Source of the DNA: Chloroflexota bacterium
Lineage (GTDB): Bacteria > Chloroflexota > Dormibacteria > Dormibacterales > Dormibacteraceae
Reading direction: 5' to 3'
DNA: 32,299 bases
NCBI GenBank assembly: GCA_005880945.1
Contig: VBIU01000037.1
Location: 1 to 32,299, forward strand
The notes under the pieces are model-generated. The model did not search any database, was not told where the DNA came from, and was given only the letters and a program-made list of their open reading frames with translations. A program made the position numbers and the translations under genes. Positions 1-7,193 of the stretch are shown here, one piece after another (the stretch's first letter is position 1; every line of letters starts with the position of its first letter).

Positions 1-447
1 TACCAGAACACCTGGGACGTAACGCGCGCACAGAACGGAGCCACCGGGATCCTCGTCGATTACACAGGTGGCGGCGTGCCGCTCGCCTCGTTCCGCGGCG
101 ACCCAACCGACCCGAAGGTCGTGGCGAGGTTTGCCAACACGTTTCTCAGCCAGATCGAGCCCGTCTTCCCGGGTATCACCAGCCAGTGGAACGGCAGGGC
201 GACCCTCGACGTGCCGCTGAGCGACCCGTTCTTGCTCGGCTCCTACTCCTACTGGAAGGTGGGGCAGTACACGCAGTTCAGCGGCTACGAGAAGGCGCGC
301 CAGCCCGAGCCGCTGACAGGAAAGTGCCACTTCGCCGGGGAGCACTGCTCGCAGGACTTCCAGGGCTTCATGGAGGGTGGCGCGTCAGAGGGATATCGGG
401 CGGCGACGGAGATCTTGAAGGATTACAAGGTCGGGATCTTCCCCTGA
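1..447 (+). CDS. Flavin-containing amine oxidase, C-terminal part
   Basis: This is the 3' end of a gene that begins before the window; the frame is open from base 1 to the TGA at 445-447. The family oxidises amines with FAD and releases an aldehyde or imine plus hydrogen peroxide. The visible 148 residues are the end of the substrate domain and the last FAD-contacting segment. The diagnostic pieces are GSYSYWKVGQYT and, near the end, FAGEHCSQDFQGFMEGGASE, which matches the GEHTS-DFQGYMEGA pattern of monoamine and polyamine oxidases. The helix after it (EGYRAATEIL) is also typical. The gene converges on the MFS transporter with only four bases between stop codons. The substrate cannot be told from this fragment. 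Confidence 0.85.
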   Translation, partial: YQNTWDVTRAQNGATGILVDYTGGGVPLASFRGDPTDPKVVARFANTFLSQIEPVFPGITSQWNGRATLDVPLSDPFLLGSYSYWKVGQYTQFSGYEKARQPEPLTGKCHFAGEHCSQDFQGFMEGGASEGYRAATEILKDYKVGIFP

Positions 448-451
448 GCTG

Positions 452-1606
452 CTAATCGGCGGGGATCCGCAAGGACAGGGCGAGCCAGCCCATGACCACC
501 GCCGCAATCACGCCGGGGATGAACGCGAAGATCGCGAGCCCGCTTGCGTCCCAGATTGCCCCAGCGATCAGCGGCACGACGAACGCGGTGCCGTACTGGA
601 TCGTGAATACAGCAGCGCTCATGCGGTGGACGTCGCCCGCCGCGGCGAGCTTCGGAGGCAAGGTGAGGGTGACGATGAACGAGAGCGCGGTCGAGAAGCC
701 GAGCACGAATGCCCACGCGACGACCCACGGGCCGGGCGTCAGCATGATCCCAGTCTGGGCGATGACCATCATGGTGGCCGAGCCGAGAAAGCCGATCCGG
801 CCGGTGAGCAGCCTGTCCCACAGGGCCACGGCGGGCGCGGTCAACAGCTGCGCTGCGTTGAGCGCCGTCAGGGTCGGTGAGATGAGATCGTGACGTCCGG
901 TCTGGTCGAGGTAGTCAGGAATGTAGGCGTTAGCGCCCCAGTAGACGGCAGAGGCCATGCCGATGACCAGGCCGATCCGCAGGGCTTGCCCCTCCAGCCA
1001 GTTAGGCCACCAGCGAGCGGGACCGGCTAGCTTGCGACCCCGACCCGGCGCCGCGATGCCGATCGCAACCGCGGTTGCGATAACCAGGATCGACCAGAGG
1101 GCGACGGCCCAACGCCAATCGCCATGCGCCAGCGGCAGGACGCCGACCGGCGTCGTCAGCGTCACGGGCAGCGTCTCGCCGATCAGCATCCCGTTGCTGA
1201 AGGTCGCGGTCGCTAGCGCGATCTTGGTGGGGAACCACTCACGCACGAGCGTGGGAAATGCGGGCTGGCACACGGCGACGCCAACGCCCATCAAGAAAGT
1301 CGCGGAGAAGAGGATCGGGGTTGAGTCGACACCTCGCAGCGCGCTGAAAACAGCCACGAATCCCAGGCCGAGGACCAGCGCGCCGCGCACCCCCAGCCTG
1401 GCGATAAGCAGGGACCCTGGCACCGACGCCAGTGCCAGCATCAGGATTGGAAGCGCGACCAGCGCGCCGATCGCCTTCTCGTCGAGGTGGAGGTCACGAT
1501 GGATCAGAGGGATCAACGGGGGCACGGCGAGCATCGTCAAGCGGAGGTCGATCCCGCCCAGCCAGAGCAGAAGCAGCCGGATCCAGTCCTTGCGGGTGAG
1601 CTTCAC
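452..1606 (-). CDS. MFS transporter, CynX/NimT-like
   Basis: This 384-residue integral membrane protein has about twelve hydrophobic segments and is a major facilitator superfamily permease. The N-terminal half carries a loop 2-3-like motif (PGSLLIARLGVRGALVLGLG, about residues 63-82) and the segment CQPAFPTLVREWFP seen in CynX/NimT-type carriers of cyanate, nitroimidazole-like or other small anions. The middle contains a basic cytoplasmic loop (APGRGRKLAGP) separating the two six-helix bundles. It starts at a GTG with a weak TGAGG Shine-Dalgarno eight bases upstream. It is divergent from the DsrE-family gene with 32 bases between the starts. The substrate is unknown; the subfamily call is by eye. 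Confidence 0.75.
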   Translation of the reverse strand: MKLTRKDWIRLLLLWLGGIDLRLTMLAVPPLIPLIHRDLHLDEKAIGALVALPILMLALASVPGSLLIARLGVRGALVLGLGFVAVFSALRGVDSTPILFSATFLMGVGVAVCQPAFPTLVREWFPTKIALATATFSNGMLIGETLPVTLTTPVGVLPLAHGDWRWAVALWSILVIATAVAIGIAAPGRGRKLAGPARWWPNWLEGQALRIGLVIGMASAVYWGANAYIPDYLDQTGRHDLISPTLTALNAAQLLTAPAVALWDRLLTGRIGFLGSATMMVIAQTGIMLTPGPWVVAWAFVLGFSTALSFIVTLTLPPKLAAAGDVHRMSAAVFTIQYGTAFVVPLIAGAIWDASGLAIFAFIPGVIAAVVMGWLALSLRIPAD

Positions 1607-1638
1607 ATCGGCCTCACGAACTGCGCATACTGGCAGTT

Positions 1639-2001
1639 GTGCCCAGCCTGCTGATAGTGGCCGCGACAGGACCTGAAGACCCGACCCGCGCCAGCATCCC
1701 CTTCCACATCGCTTGCAATGGGGCCACGCCGGCCGGCACCGAGTGCGGCGTCGCTTTCGCCGGCGACGCGGCGGAGCTGCTCAAGCCCGATGTCATCGCC
1801 AACGTGTTCGGCCTAGGCATACCGCCGCTGCGGGAGCTGCTTGACAAGTGCATCGCTCAGAACATCCACTTCTATGTTTGAAAAGGCTGTGCTGAGGCCC
1901 GTGGGGTCTTACCGGAGATGCTGACCCACAATGCGTCCTTCATAACGCCGCCCGACCTGGTCCGGCTGACCATGGAGGCCGACAAGGTCCTCAGCTTCTA
2001 A
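1639..2001 (+). CDS. DsrE-family protein with in-frame TGA (candidate selenocysteine)
   Basis: The frame encodes 80 residues from GTG 1639, meets TGA at 1879-1881, and then continues for 39 more residues of clear DsrE-family sequence to TAA at 1999-2001. The N-terminal part has the family hallmarks (LLIVAATGPEDPTRASIPFH, GVAFAGDAAELLKPDVI, GIPPLRELLDKC). After the TGA come KGCAEARGV, NASFITPPDLVRLTMEADKV and LSF, which match the family C terminus. In many relatives the corresponding site reads YVCGGC-ARG, so the TGA falls on the first cysteine of a CxxC pair, giving UxxC if read as selenocysteine. A hairpin lies 11 bases after the TGA. DsrE proteins handle sulfur transfer or redox chemistry. 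A nonsense mutation or base error (TGC to TGA) is the alternative. No clear Shine-Dalgarno is present; CATACT seven bases before the GTG could be a leaderless -10. Confidence 0.7.
1893..1911 (+). other. Candidate bacterial SECIS hairpin
   Basis: Immediately after the in-frame TGA of the DsrE-family gene, TGAGGCCC (1893-1900) can pair with GGGTCTTA (1904-1911), closing a GTG loop. The stem is eight pairs, two of them G-T. The loop begins 19 bases after the TGA and starts with G. Known bacterial SECIS elements sit inside the coding sequence with the apical loop roughly 16-37 bases after the UGA and a G at the loop start. The fit is suggestive only, since GC-rich DNA makes hairpins easily. Confidence 0.4.
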
Positions 2002-2012
2002 GGGACCTTCTC

Positions 2013-3968
2013 TCAGTCGCGGGTGGCGCCGATGGCGGCCAGCGCGCTCGGGTTCTCGAGCGAGGAGAGATCGCCCGGGTCCTTACCGGTGTAGACCGAG
2101 CGCACCACGCGCCGCAAGATCTTGGCGTTTCGGGTGCGCGGCAGGTCGGTCACGAAGTGCACAGCCTTCGGCCGCAGCGGCTTGCCGAGCGCGGTGGCGA
2201 CCAGGTCTGACAGCTCGCGCGCCAGCTCGTCGCCGCCGGCCTTGCCGGGACGCAGGATCACAAAACAAACGAGCGCCTCGCCCTTGAGCTCGTCAGGCAC
2301 ACCGATCGCCGCCGACTCCGCGACCGCGGCGTGACCGACCAGCACCGACTCCACCTCGGCCGGCCCAAGGCGCTTGCCTGCCACCTTGATGGTGTCGTCA
2401 GAACGGCCGAGGACATACCAGAGGTCGTCCTGCGGGTCGACGTAAGCCCAGTCGCCGTGGACCCATATGCCTTCGAACCGGCTCCAGTAGGTGTCGAGGT
2501 AGCGCTCCTTGTCGCCCCAGAAGCCACGGGTCATTCCGGGCCATGGGTTTCGAATGACGAGCTCGCCGACCTCGCCACGCACCGACTTGCCCTCGGCGTC
2601 GACCACATCTGCGGCCATACCGGGCAGGGGACTCGCGAAAGAGCACGGCCGCAAATGCGTTATGACGTTGCCGCACAGGATGCCGCCCGAGATCTCAGTG
2701 CCGCCCGTGTAGTTGATGATCGGGATGCGGCCGCCGCCGATCTTCTCGAAGAACCAGACGAACGGCTCAGGGTTCCACGTCTCGCCGGTGCCGCCCAGGA
2801 TGCGCAGGCTGGAAAGATCGTGGCGGGCGGGCAGCTCGTCGCCGTGGGTCATGAGCCCGCGCACCAGGGTGGGCGAGACGCCGAGCACCGTCACCTTGTG
2901 GTCGGCGACCATCCGCCAGAGACGGTCGGGGGCCGGATGGTCGGGGGTGCCTTCGTAAAGCACCATCGTCGCGCCAAGAGCCAGCGAGCCGAAGATGAGC
3001 CAAGGGCCCATCATCCAGCCGATGTCGGTGTACCAGAAGATCGTGTCGCCGTCGCCGACATCGAAGCCGTGCGCCATGTCCTGCGCCGACTTGACCGGAA
3101 ATCCGCCGTGCACGTGGAGTGTGCCTTTCGGCTTGCCCGTCGTGCCGGACGTGTAGATGATCATCAGTGGGTCCTCAGGATCGAGCTCGTGCGTTGGCGC
3201 ATGGCGAGGTTCGTCCTCTAGCAGCACCTCCCAGACCTGGTCACGTCCATGTGTCCACGGGATCTCGCGGACGACGCGCCTGTACACGATGACCTTGGTC
3301 ACCGTCGGGCAGGTGACCAGCGCTCGGTCGGCAGTTTCTTTCATCGGCACCACCTGGCCGCGGCGGTAGAAGCCGTCAGCGCAGATGAGCACCTTCGCCT
3401 CGGCATCTCGAAGCCTGGTCGCTATCGCCTCGGCGCCGTAGCCGGAGAAGATCGGAATGATGACCGCGCCGATCTTTGCTGTCGCGAGCACCGAGATGGC
3501 GACCTCGGGACACATCGGCATGAAGATGCCGACGCGGTCCCCCGGCCGCACCCCAAGGCGGCGCAGCGCGCTTGCCATGCGGCAGACCTCGATGTCCAGC
3601 TCGCCGTAGGTGAGCTTGCGGACGTCGCCCGGCTCTCCCTCCCAGATCAGGGCGAGCTTGTCGTGAAACTCGCGGTCGCGATGGCGATCGAGGCAGCTCT
3701 GCACGATGTTCATGCGCGCGCCGACCCACCACTTCGCCCAGGGCTTGCCCTGCGAGAGATCGACGACCTTGTCGTAGTGGCGGTAGAAAGCGATGTCGAT
3801 GTCTTTGATCGCGGCATCCCAGAACCATTCGATGTCGTCGTCGGCCCGCTTCAGGAGCTCGCCAAATGTGTCGATCCCGTGCTCGTCCATGAACCGCTTG
3901 AGCCGGCTCTTCGCGATGACTTCCGTGCTCGGCTCCCAGATCACATCCCCGATCGCGACCGGCTGCAT
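2013..3968 (-). CDS. AMP-forming acyl-CoA synthetase, acetyl-CoA synthetase-like
   Basis: This 651-residue enzyme activates a carboxylic acid with ATP to an acyl-adenylate and transfers it to CoA. The ATP-binding motif YTSGTTGKPKG is at residues 272-282, followed by TDIGWMMGPW, the counterpart of the ADIGW motif of acetyl- and propionyl-CoA synthetases, then GTGETWNPEP and YTGGTEISGG. The C-terminal domain has YVLGRSDDTIKVAGKRLGP and the hinge lysine at about 616 within RNAKILRR, a residue that reversible acetylation controls in acetyl-CoA synthetase. The N terminus has the AcsA-type cap (WFWDAAIKDIDIAF). Length agrees with the acetyl/propionyl/acetoacetyl group. The exact acid is uncertain. 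It converges on the DsrE-family gene. TAAAAT lies nine bases before the ATG, suggesting a leaderless or very short-leader transcript. Confidence 0.88.
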   Translation of the reverse strand: MQPVAIGDVIWEPSTEVIAKSRLKRFMDEHGIDTFGELLKRADDDIEWFWDAAIKDIDIAFYRHYDKVVDLSQGKPWAKWWVGARMNIVQSCLDRHRDREFHDKLALIWEGEPGDVRKLTYGELDIEVCRMASALRRLGVRPGDRVGIFMPMCPEVAISVLATAKIGAVIIPIFSGYGAEAIATRLRDAEAKVLICADGFYRRGQVVPMKETADRALVTCPTVTKVIVYRRVVREIPWTHGRDQVWEVLLEDEPRHAPTHELDPEDPLMIIYTSGTTGKPKGTLHVHGGFPVKSAQDMAHGFDVGDGDTIFWYTDIGWMMGPWLIFGSLALGATMVLYEGTPDHPAPDRLWRMVADHKVTVLGVSPTLVRGLMTHGDELPARHDLSSLRILGGTGETWNPEPFVWFFEKIGGGRIPIINYTGGTEISGGILCGNVITHLRPCSFASPLPGMAADVVDAEGKSVRGEVGELVIRNPWPGMTRGFWGDKERYLDTYWSRFEGIWVHGDWAYVDPQDDLWYVLGRSDDTIKVAGKRLGPAEVESVLVGHAAVAESAAIGVPDELKGEALVCFVILRPGKAGGDELARELSDLVATALGKPLRPKAVHFVTDLPRTRNAKILRRVVRSVYTGKDPGDLSSLENPSALAAIGATRD

Positions 3969-3977
3969 GGCTTCTGG

Positions 3978-3983
3978 ATTTTA
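3978..3983 (-). promoter_or_regulatory. -10 box of the acyl-CoA synthetase gene
   Basis: On the minus strand TAAAAT is followed by nine bases and the ATG at 3968. This would place the transcript start about two bases before the start codon. No good -35 is seen because a perfect palindrome abuts the box. Confidence 0.45.
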
Positions 3984-4010
3984 GGAGGTCGGGCGACAAG
4001 CCCGACCTCC
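3984..4010. repeat. Perfect 11-bp inverted repeat (hairpin)
   Basis: GGAGGTCGGGC (3984-3994) and GCCCGACCTCC (4000-4010) are exact inverse complements around a five-base spacer. The element lies between two divergent genes, so it is not a simple terminator. Part of its sequence (GGAGGTCGG) recurs at 4031-4039, as in REP-like palindromic elements. Confidence 0.8.
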
Positions 4011-4015
4011 GTAAT

Positions 4016-4035
4016 CCTCCCCGCTTGCGGGGAGG
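4016..4035. repeat. Second palindrome next to the first
   Basis: CCTCCCCGC (4016-4024) and GCGGGGAGG (4027-4035) form a nine-base inverted repeat around TT. It sits five bases after the first palindrome. The pair resembles a two-hairpin repeated extragenic unit. Confidence 0.75.
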
Positions 4036-4099
4036 TCGGCTCGACCTACGGGGCCCCCGCGTCGTGGTCGCGGGGCGGGTCGTCGGGTGGGGCCGCGAA

Positions 4100-4105
4100 T
4101 AAACT
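4100..4105 (+). promoter_or_regulatory. Leaderless-type -10 box
   Basis: TAAACT is followed by seven bases and GTG 4113. No convincing -35 is visible. The spacing is that of a leaderless promoter and supports the start chosen for the small gene. Confidence 0.45.
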
Positions 4106-4112
4106 CGGGCTT

Positions 4113-4331
4113 GTGCATCAGTTGCCGCCTGACTTCGCCAAGGCGATCGCGCGCGTGGTCGAACCTGGTCACGAAGCGGCTGTGGCCGGAATCATCGAAG
4201 CCGCGACAGCGATGGACGACGACCGGCTGCGAGTTTTTCTCCAGAAGTTCGCCGCACGGGTCCGCTCGTCTCCGGCTCCCGTCACGCGCGAGGAGCTGCA
4301 GCAGTTCCTGCAGGACGCAGCCGAGACTTGA
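4113..4331 (+). CDS. Small hypothetical protein, 72 residues
   Basis: I do not recognise this family. The product is helical and amphipathic (FAKAIARVVEPGHEAAVAGI, then DDDRLRVFLQKFAARVRS, ending EELQQFLQDAAET), with no membrane segment and no cysteines. The GTG at 4113 is preferred because a TAAACT box lies seven bases upstream and no Shine-Dalgarno exists; the frame stays open much further upstream, but only as antisense to the synthetase gene. Its 3' end overlaps the convergent hypothetical gene by 50 bases, so at least one of the two C termini may differ in reality. Some chance remains that it is not translated. Confidence 0.5.
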   Translation: MHQLPPDFAKAIARVVEPGHEAAVAGIIEAATAMDDDRLRVFLQKFAARVRSSPAPVTREELQQFLQDAAET

Positions 4332-4896
4332 TTCGCTCCGCCTCCTCGTAGAGCTCCCAATAGTTCCGCCACGCCATCCGCAGGACTGCGACGGCAAGGT
4401 GCGGCTTGTAGCGCTCGCGCGCGGCGCGCACCGCGTGCTGCTGCGCGTAGCACCATCGATCCCAGGCACGCTCGACTGTTGAGTCCACGAGCCGGAGCCA
4501 CTCGTCCTCACCCGCATCGTTGGGCGGTGTGGGCAGGGTCAGGAGCTTCCACCGCCGGTCATCGCGGACCACCATCATCAGCGGCTGTCCGCCTGGACGC
4601 CCGTCGTGCCGGTTAGGTCGCGGAACGTTTGGATTGGCGGCCATCAGTCGCTGCTGCACCGCAAAAACGAGGTCGTGCGCCGCATGAAGGGTGGCGGGCG
4701 GCATGGGAGGATCGCGGCGCCCCAGGCGGACCTGAAGAGCGTGGATCGCGTGACGCAACGGATCGGGCGCCTCGGTTTGATCGTCGAGTCGAAGGGCCTC
4801 GACGTCCTCCAGCAGGCTGTCGGACTCCGCCAAGAGCGACCTTCTCCGTGCCTCGCCGGCCTTCTCGAGCAGAGGACGAGGGTCGGTCGCGACCAT
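4282..4896 (-). CDS. Hypothetical protein, 204 residues
   Basis: No family is recognised. The N-terminal third is charged and helical (RPLLEKAGEARRRSLLAESD), the middle has a proline-rich linker and the stretch VVRDDRRWKLLTLPTPPN, and the C-terminal third is helical and aromatic (DRWCYAQQHAVRAARERYK, MAWRNYWELYEEAERIKSRL). It has no signal peptide. An upstream ATG exists at 4908, but it lies inside the -10 box of a good promoter (TTGACA, 16 bases, TATGGT), so the ATG at 4896, seven bases after that box, is the better start and implies a leaderless mRNA. The gene converges with the small gene at 4113-4331 and overlaps its end. Confidence 0.65.
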   Translation of the reverse strand: MVATDPRPLLEKAGEARRRSLLAESDSLLEDVEALRLDDQTEAPDPLRHAIHALQVRLGRRDPPMPPATLHAAHDLVFAVQQRLMAANPNVPRPNRHDGRPGGQPLMMVVRDDRRWKLLTLPTPPNDAGEDEWLRLVDSTVERAWDRWCYAQQHAVRAARERYKPHLAVAVLRMAWRNYWELYEEAERIKSRLRPAGTAAAPRA

Positions 4897-4903
4897 GCAA
4901 GGC

Positions 4904-4931
4904 ACCATAAGGCATGCTGGAGCGTTGTCAA
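4904..4931 (-). promoter_or_regulatory. Sigma70-type promoter, leaderless
   Basis: Read on the minus strand, TTGACA (4931-4926), a 16-base spacer and TATGGT (4909-4904) are followed by seven bases and the ATG at 4896. The perfect -35 makes this one of the clearest promoters in the window, and it fixes the start of the hypothetical gene. Confidence 0.7.
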
Positions 4932-4957
4932 CTATAGGTTTACAAGTATTTTCCTGG

Positions 4958-5800
4958 CTAAGGCAGCCCGAGCAGTCTCTTGCCGTTTCCGACCAGCACC
5001 TTCTGAAGCGCCGGCTCGGGTATCTCGAGCGTTGCCAGCTCTTCCAGGCAGCGCTCAGGCTGGATGAACGGATAGTCGCTTCCGAACACGAACTGATTCT
5101 GTAGGCGTCCCTTCATGTCGCGTACGACCTCCCCTGGGATGTAGCGCGGCGCCCAGCCAGAGATGTCGATGTGGATGTTGGTCTTGTGCAGCGCCATCGC
5201 GAGCAGCTCCGTGTGCCACGGATAGCCGAAGTGTGCCGCGATCACGTTGAGATTCGGAAATGCGGCTGCGACGGCGTCGAGCCTGATCGGGCGCGCGTAA
5301 TCGAGGCGGATGCCCTGACCGCCCGGCTGGCCGGCGCCGATGCCGCTGGTGCCTGTGTGGAACAGGACGGCGAGGCCGAGCTCCTCGCACCGCTCGTACA
5401 GGGGCCAGTAGCGCTCGTCGTCGGGCGCGAAGGCCTGCAGCGACGGGTGCAGCTTGACGCCCTTCAGCGCGAGAAAGCTGATGTTGTCGAGCTCGGCGAC
5501 GGCCCGCTCGCCCTTCAGAGGATCGACGCTTCCGAAGCCGATGAACGTTTTCGGATAGTCGCCGCAGGCCTGCGCGACGACCTCGTTGGGTACGCGCGGC
5601 CGGCCGGTCGCTGTCTCGGCATCCCATGCCAGAAGCACCGCCAGGACGTCGAGCTTTTCATAGTCGTCGGCCAGCTCTTTCAGCGACCGCCGGACCACCT
5701 TGGAGCGGAAGTAGGCCTCGGCCGCCTCGATGTATCCCTTCATCGACTTGTCCAGCCAATCGGGTGTTGGCAGGTGGACATGGAAGTCGATGGCTCGCAC
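4958..5800 (-). CDS. Amidohydrolase family 2 metal-dependent hydrolase
   Basis: This 280-residue protein has the TIM-barrel metal hydrolase pattern of the amidohydrolase 2 (ACMSD/gamma-resorcylate decarboxylase-like) family. The metal-binding HxH is near the N terminus (AIDFHVHLP). Further family pieces are GVKLHPSLQAF, LAVLFHTGTSG, NVIAAHFGYPWHTE and the catalytic aspartate in VFGSDYPFIQPER, followed by a C-terminal NGKRLLGL. These enzymes hydrolyse or decarboxylate small ring or carboxylate compounds; the substrate is not evident. The start is set at GTG 5800, directly before the first strand with HxH; the frame continues upstream only as antisense to the MobA-like gene. TATCAT lies nine bases before the GTG. 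It is divergent from the MobA-like gene. Confidence 0.82.
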   Translation of the reverse strand: MRAIDFHVHLPTPDWLDKSMKGYIEAAEAYFRSKVVRRSLKELADDYEKLDVLAVLLAWDAETATGRPRVPNEVVAQACGDYPKTFIGFGSVDPLKGERAVAELDNISFLALKGVKLHPSLQAFAPDDERYWPLYERCEELGLAVLFHTGTSGIGAGQPGGQGIRLDYARPIRLDAVAAAFPNLNVIAAHFGYPWHTELLAMALHKTNIHIDISGWAPRYIPGEVVRDMKGRLQNQFVFGSDYPFIQPERCLEELATLEIPEPALQKVLVGNGKRLLGLP

Positions 5801-5809
5801 AGCGGGCCG

Positions 5810-5815
5810 ATGATA
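5810..5815 (-). promoter_or_regulatory. -10 box of the amidohydrolase gene
   Basis: TATCAT on the minus strand is nine bases before GTG 5800. It overlaps the upstream region of the divergent MobA-like gene, so the two starts are only 21 bases apart. Confidence 0.4.
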
Positions 5816-5821
5816 GTCGCC

Positions 5822-6400
5822 ATGCAAGCGACGCTGCTCGTGCTCGCCGGCGGCGAGAGTCGCCGCATGGGACGGACCAAGGCGTGGCTCGAGGTGGGGG
5901 AGACCACTCTCGTGCGATGGGTGGCGGAGCGGCTGGCGCCCGCGTTTCCGGAAGTGGTGGTCTCGTTCGCGGAGCCTGAGCAGGTCCAGGAGCTGCTGCC
6001 CTACAGGCTCGTCTTCGACCGCAAGCGATCGGCCGGGCCGCTGGCCGGCCTGGAGGCAGGGCTGAGCGCGGCTCGAAACGAGGTCGTCTTCGCCGTCGCC
6101 TGCGACATGCCGTACGTGACGCGCGAGCTGGCCGAGATGGCGGTGGCGGCGACGCACGGCTGCGACGCCGCGATCCCGCGCGTCGGCGGCCGGCCCGAAC
6201 CTGCATGTGCCGCCTACCGGCGGTCAGCGCTCGGGGCGATCACAGCTGCGCTGGATGCCGGACGAAACACGGCGGCCGACCTTGCCGAGGAACTAGAGGT
6301 GGCGTGGCTCGAGGGCCTCGACCCCGACATGTTCCGCAGCCTCAACGCTCCGGAGGATTACGAGCGATTTCGTCGCGAACTCGGTCGCGGCGATAATTGA
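5822..6400 (+). CDS. mobA: MobA-like nucleotidyltransferase (molybdopterin guanylyltransferase family)
   Basis: This 192-residue protein has the nucleotide-binding signature LAGGESRRMGRTKAWLEV (about residues 8-25), the KRSAGPLAGLEAGLSAAR segment and the metal-binding ACDMPYV, all typical of MobA, which adds GMP to molybdopterin. The C-terminal IPRVGGRPEPACAAYRRSAL and FRSLNAPEDYERF match the ends of this family, where the asparagine-threonine-proline-like stretch ends the fold. The start is placed at ATG 5822; an in-frame ATG at 5810 gives four more residues (MIVA). No molybdenum enzyme gene is near, so MobA function is inferred from family and not from context; a related MocA/IspD-like transferase is possible. 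Confidence 0.78.
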   Translation: MQATLLVLAGGESRRMGRTKAWLEVGETTLVRWVAERLAPAFPEVVVSFAEPEQVQELLPYRLVFDRKRSAGPLAGLEAGLSAARNEVVFAVACDMPYVTRELAEMAVAATHGCDAAIPRVGGRPEPACAAYRRSALGAITAALDAGRNTAADLAEELEVAWLEGLDPDMFRSLNAPEDYERFRRELGRGDN

Positions 6401-6431
6401 CGAGTTCCTTCCCCCAACTGGAGGCTTACTT

Positions 6432-7190
6432 GTGAAGATCGTCGTCACCGTCAAGCAGGTGCCCGATCCCAACTCGGTCACCGTTCTGGAATCCGACAAC
6501 ACCTTGTCGCGGGATAAAGAGGTAGTCCTCGACCCCGGTGACGAATGCGGCATCGAAGAAGGTCTGCAGCTCAAGGAGGCGCATGGCGGGGAGGTGATCC
6601 TGGTCTCGATGGGCCCGGAGCGCGCGAAGGACGCGATCCGGAAAGGCCTGTCGATGGGCGCCGATCGCGGCGTGCTGATCAGCGACCCCCAGCTTGCGGG
6701 TGCCGACGCGTTGCTGACCGCACGCGCGCTGGCCGCGGCGATCAAACCCGAGTCACCGGACATAGTGATCTGCGGCACCGAGTCTTACGACGGGAGCACC
6801 GGCATGGTGCCGCCGATGCTCGCCGAGCTGCTGGGCGTGCCGCAGCTCACAGTGGCCAAGAAGGTCGAGGTCGACGGCTCGACGATCAAGATCCACCGGC
6901 AGACGTCCGACGGCTACCAGGTGGTGGAGGGGGCGATTCCGGTTCTGATCACGGTCACTGCCGGCATCGCGGAGCCGCGATATGCATCGCTCAAAGGGAT
7001 CATGGCGGCACGCTCCAAGGAGATCAAGCAGATCGGGCTTGGGGATCTGGGCATCGAGCGCGGTGAGCCGGCCGAGACCATCGAAGGCCTGACACAGGCC
7101 GAGACCCGCAAAGCCGGGAGCATCATCCAGGACGATGGCACGGCGGTGGACCGGATCATTCAGGTCCTCGCCGAAGCCAAGGTGATCTGA
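6432..7190 (+). CDS. etfB: Electron transfer flavoprotein subunit beta
   Basis: EtfB pairs with EtfA to carry electrons from acyl-CoA and other dehydrogenases to the quinone pool via ETF:quinone oxidoreductase. The 252-residue product opens with MKIVVTVKQVPDPNSV, has the family's DPGDECGIEEGLQLKEAHG, SMGPERAKDAIRKGLSMGAD and the nucleotide-site stretch CGTESYDGSTGMVPPMLAEL, then PRYASLKGIMAARSKEI near the end. Length is normal. The GTG start has a good GGAGG seven bases upstream. It begins the long plus-strand operon, and etfA follows after three bases. Whether it is bifurcating cannot be decided from sequence alone. Confidence 0.95.
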   Translation: MKIVVTVKQVPDPNSVTVLESDNTLSRDKEVVLDPGDECGIEEGLQLKEAHGGEVILVSMGPERAKDAIRKGLSMGADRGVLISDPQLAGADALLTARALAAAIKPESPDIVICGTESYDGSTGMVPPMLAELLGVPQLTVAKKVEVDGSTIKIHRQTSDGYQVVEGAIPVLITVTAGIAEPRYASLKGIMAARSKEIKQIGLGDLGIERGEPAETIEGLTQAETRKAGSIIQDDGTAVDRIIQVLAEAKVI

Positions 7191-7193
7191 GCG

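Noticed and set aside
2331-4112. Long plus-strand open frames opposite the acyl-CoA synthetase
   Set aside because: They mirror the codon pattern of the synthetase on the other strand and show no family motif. Only the tail from GTG 4113 lies outside the synthetase gene and was kept.
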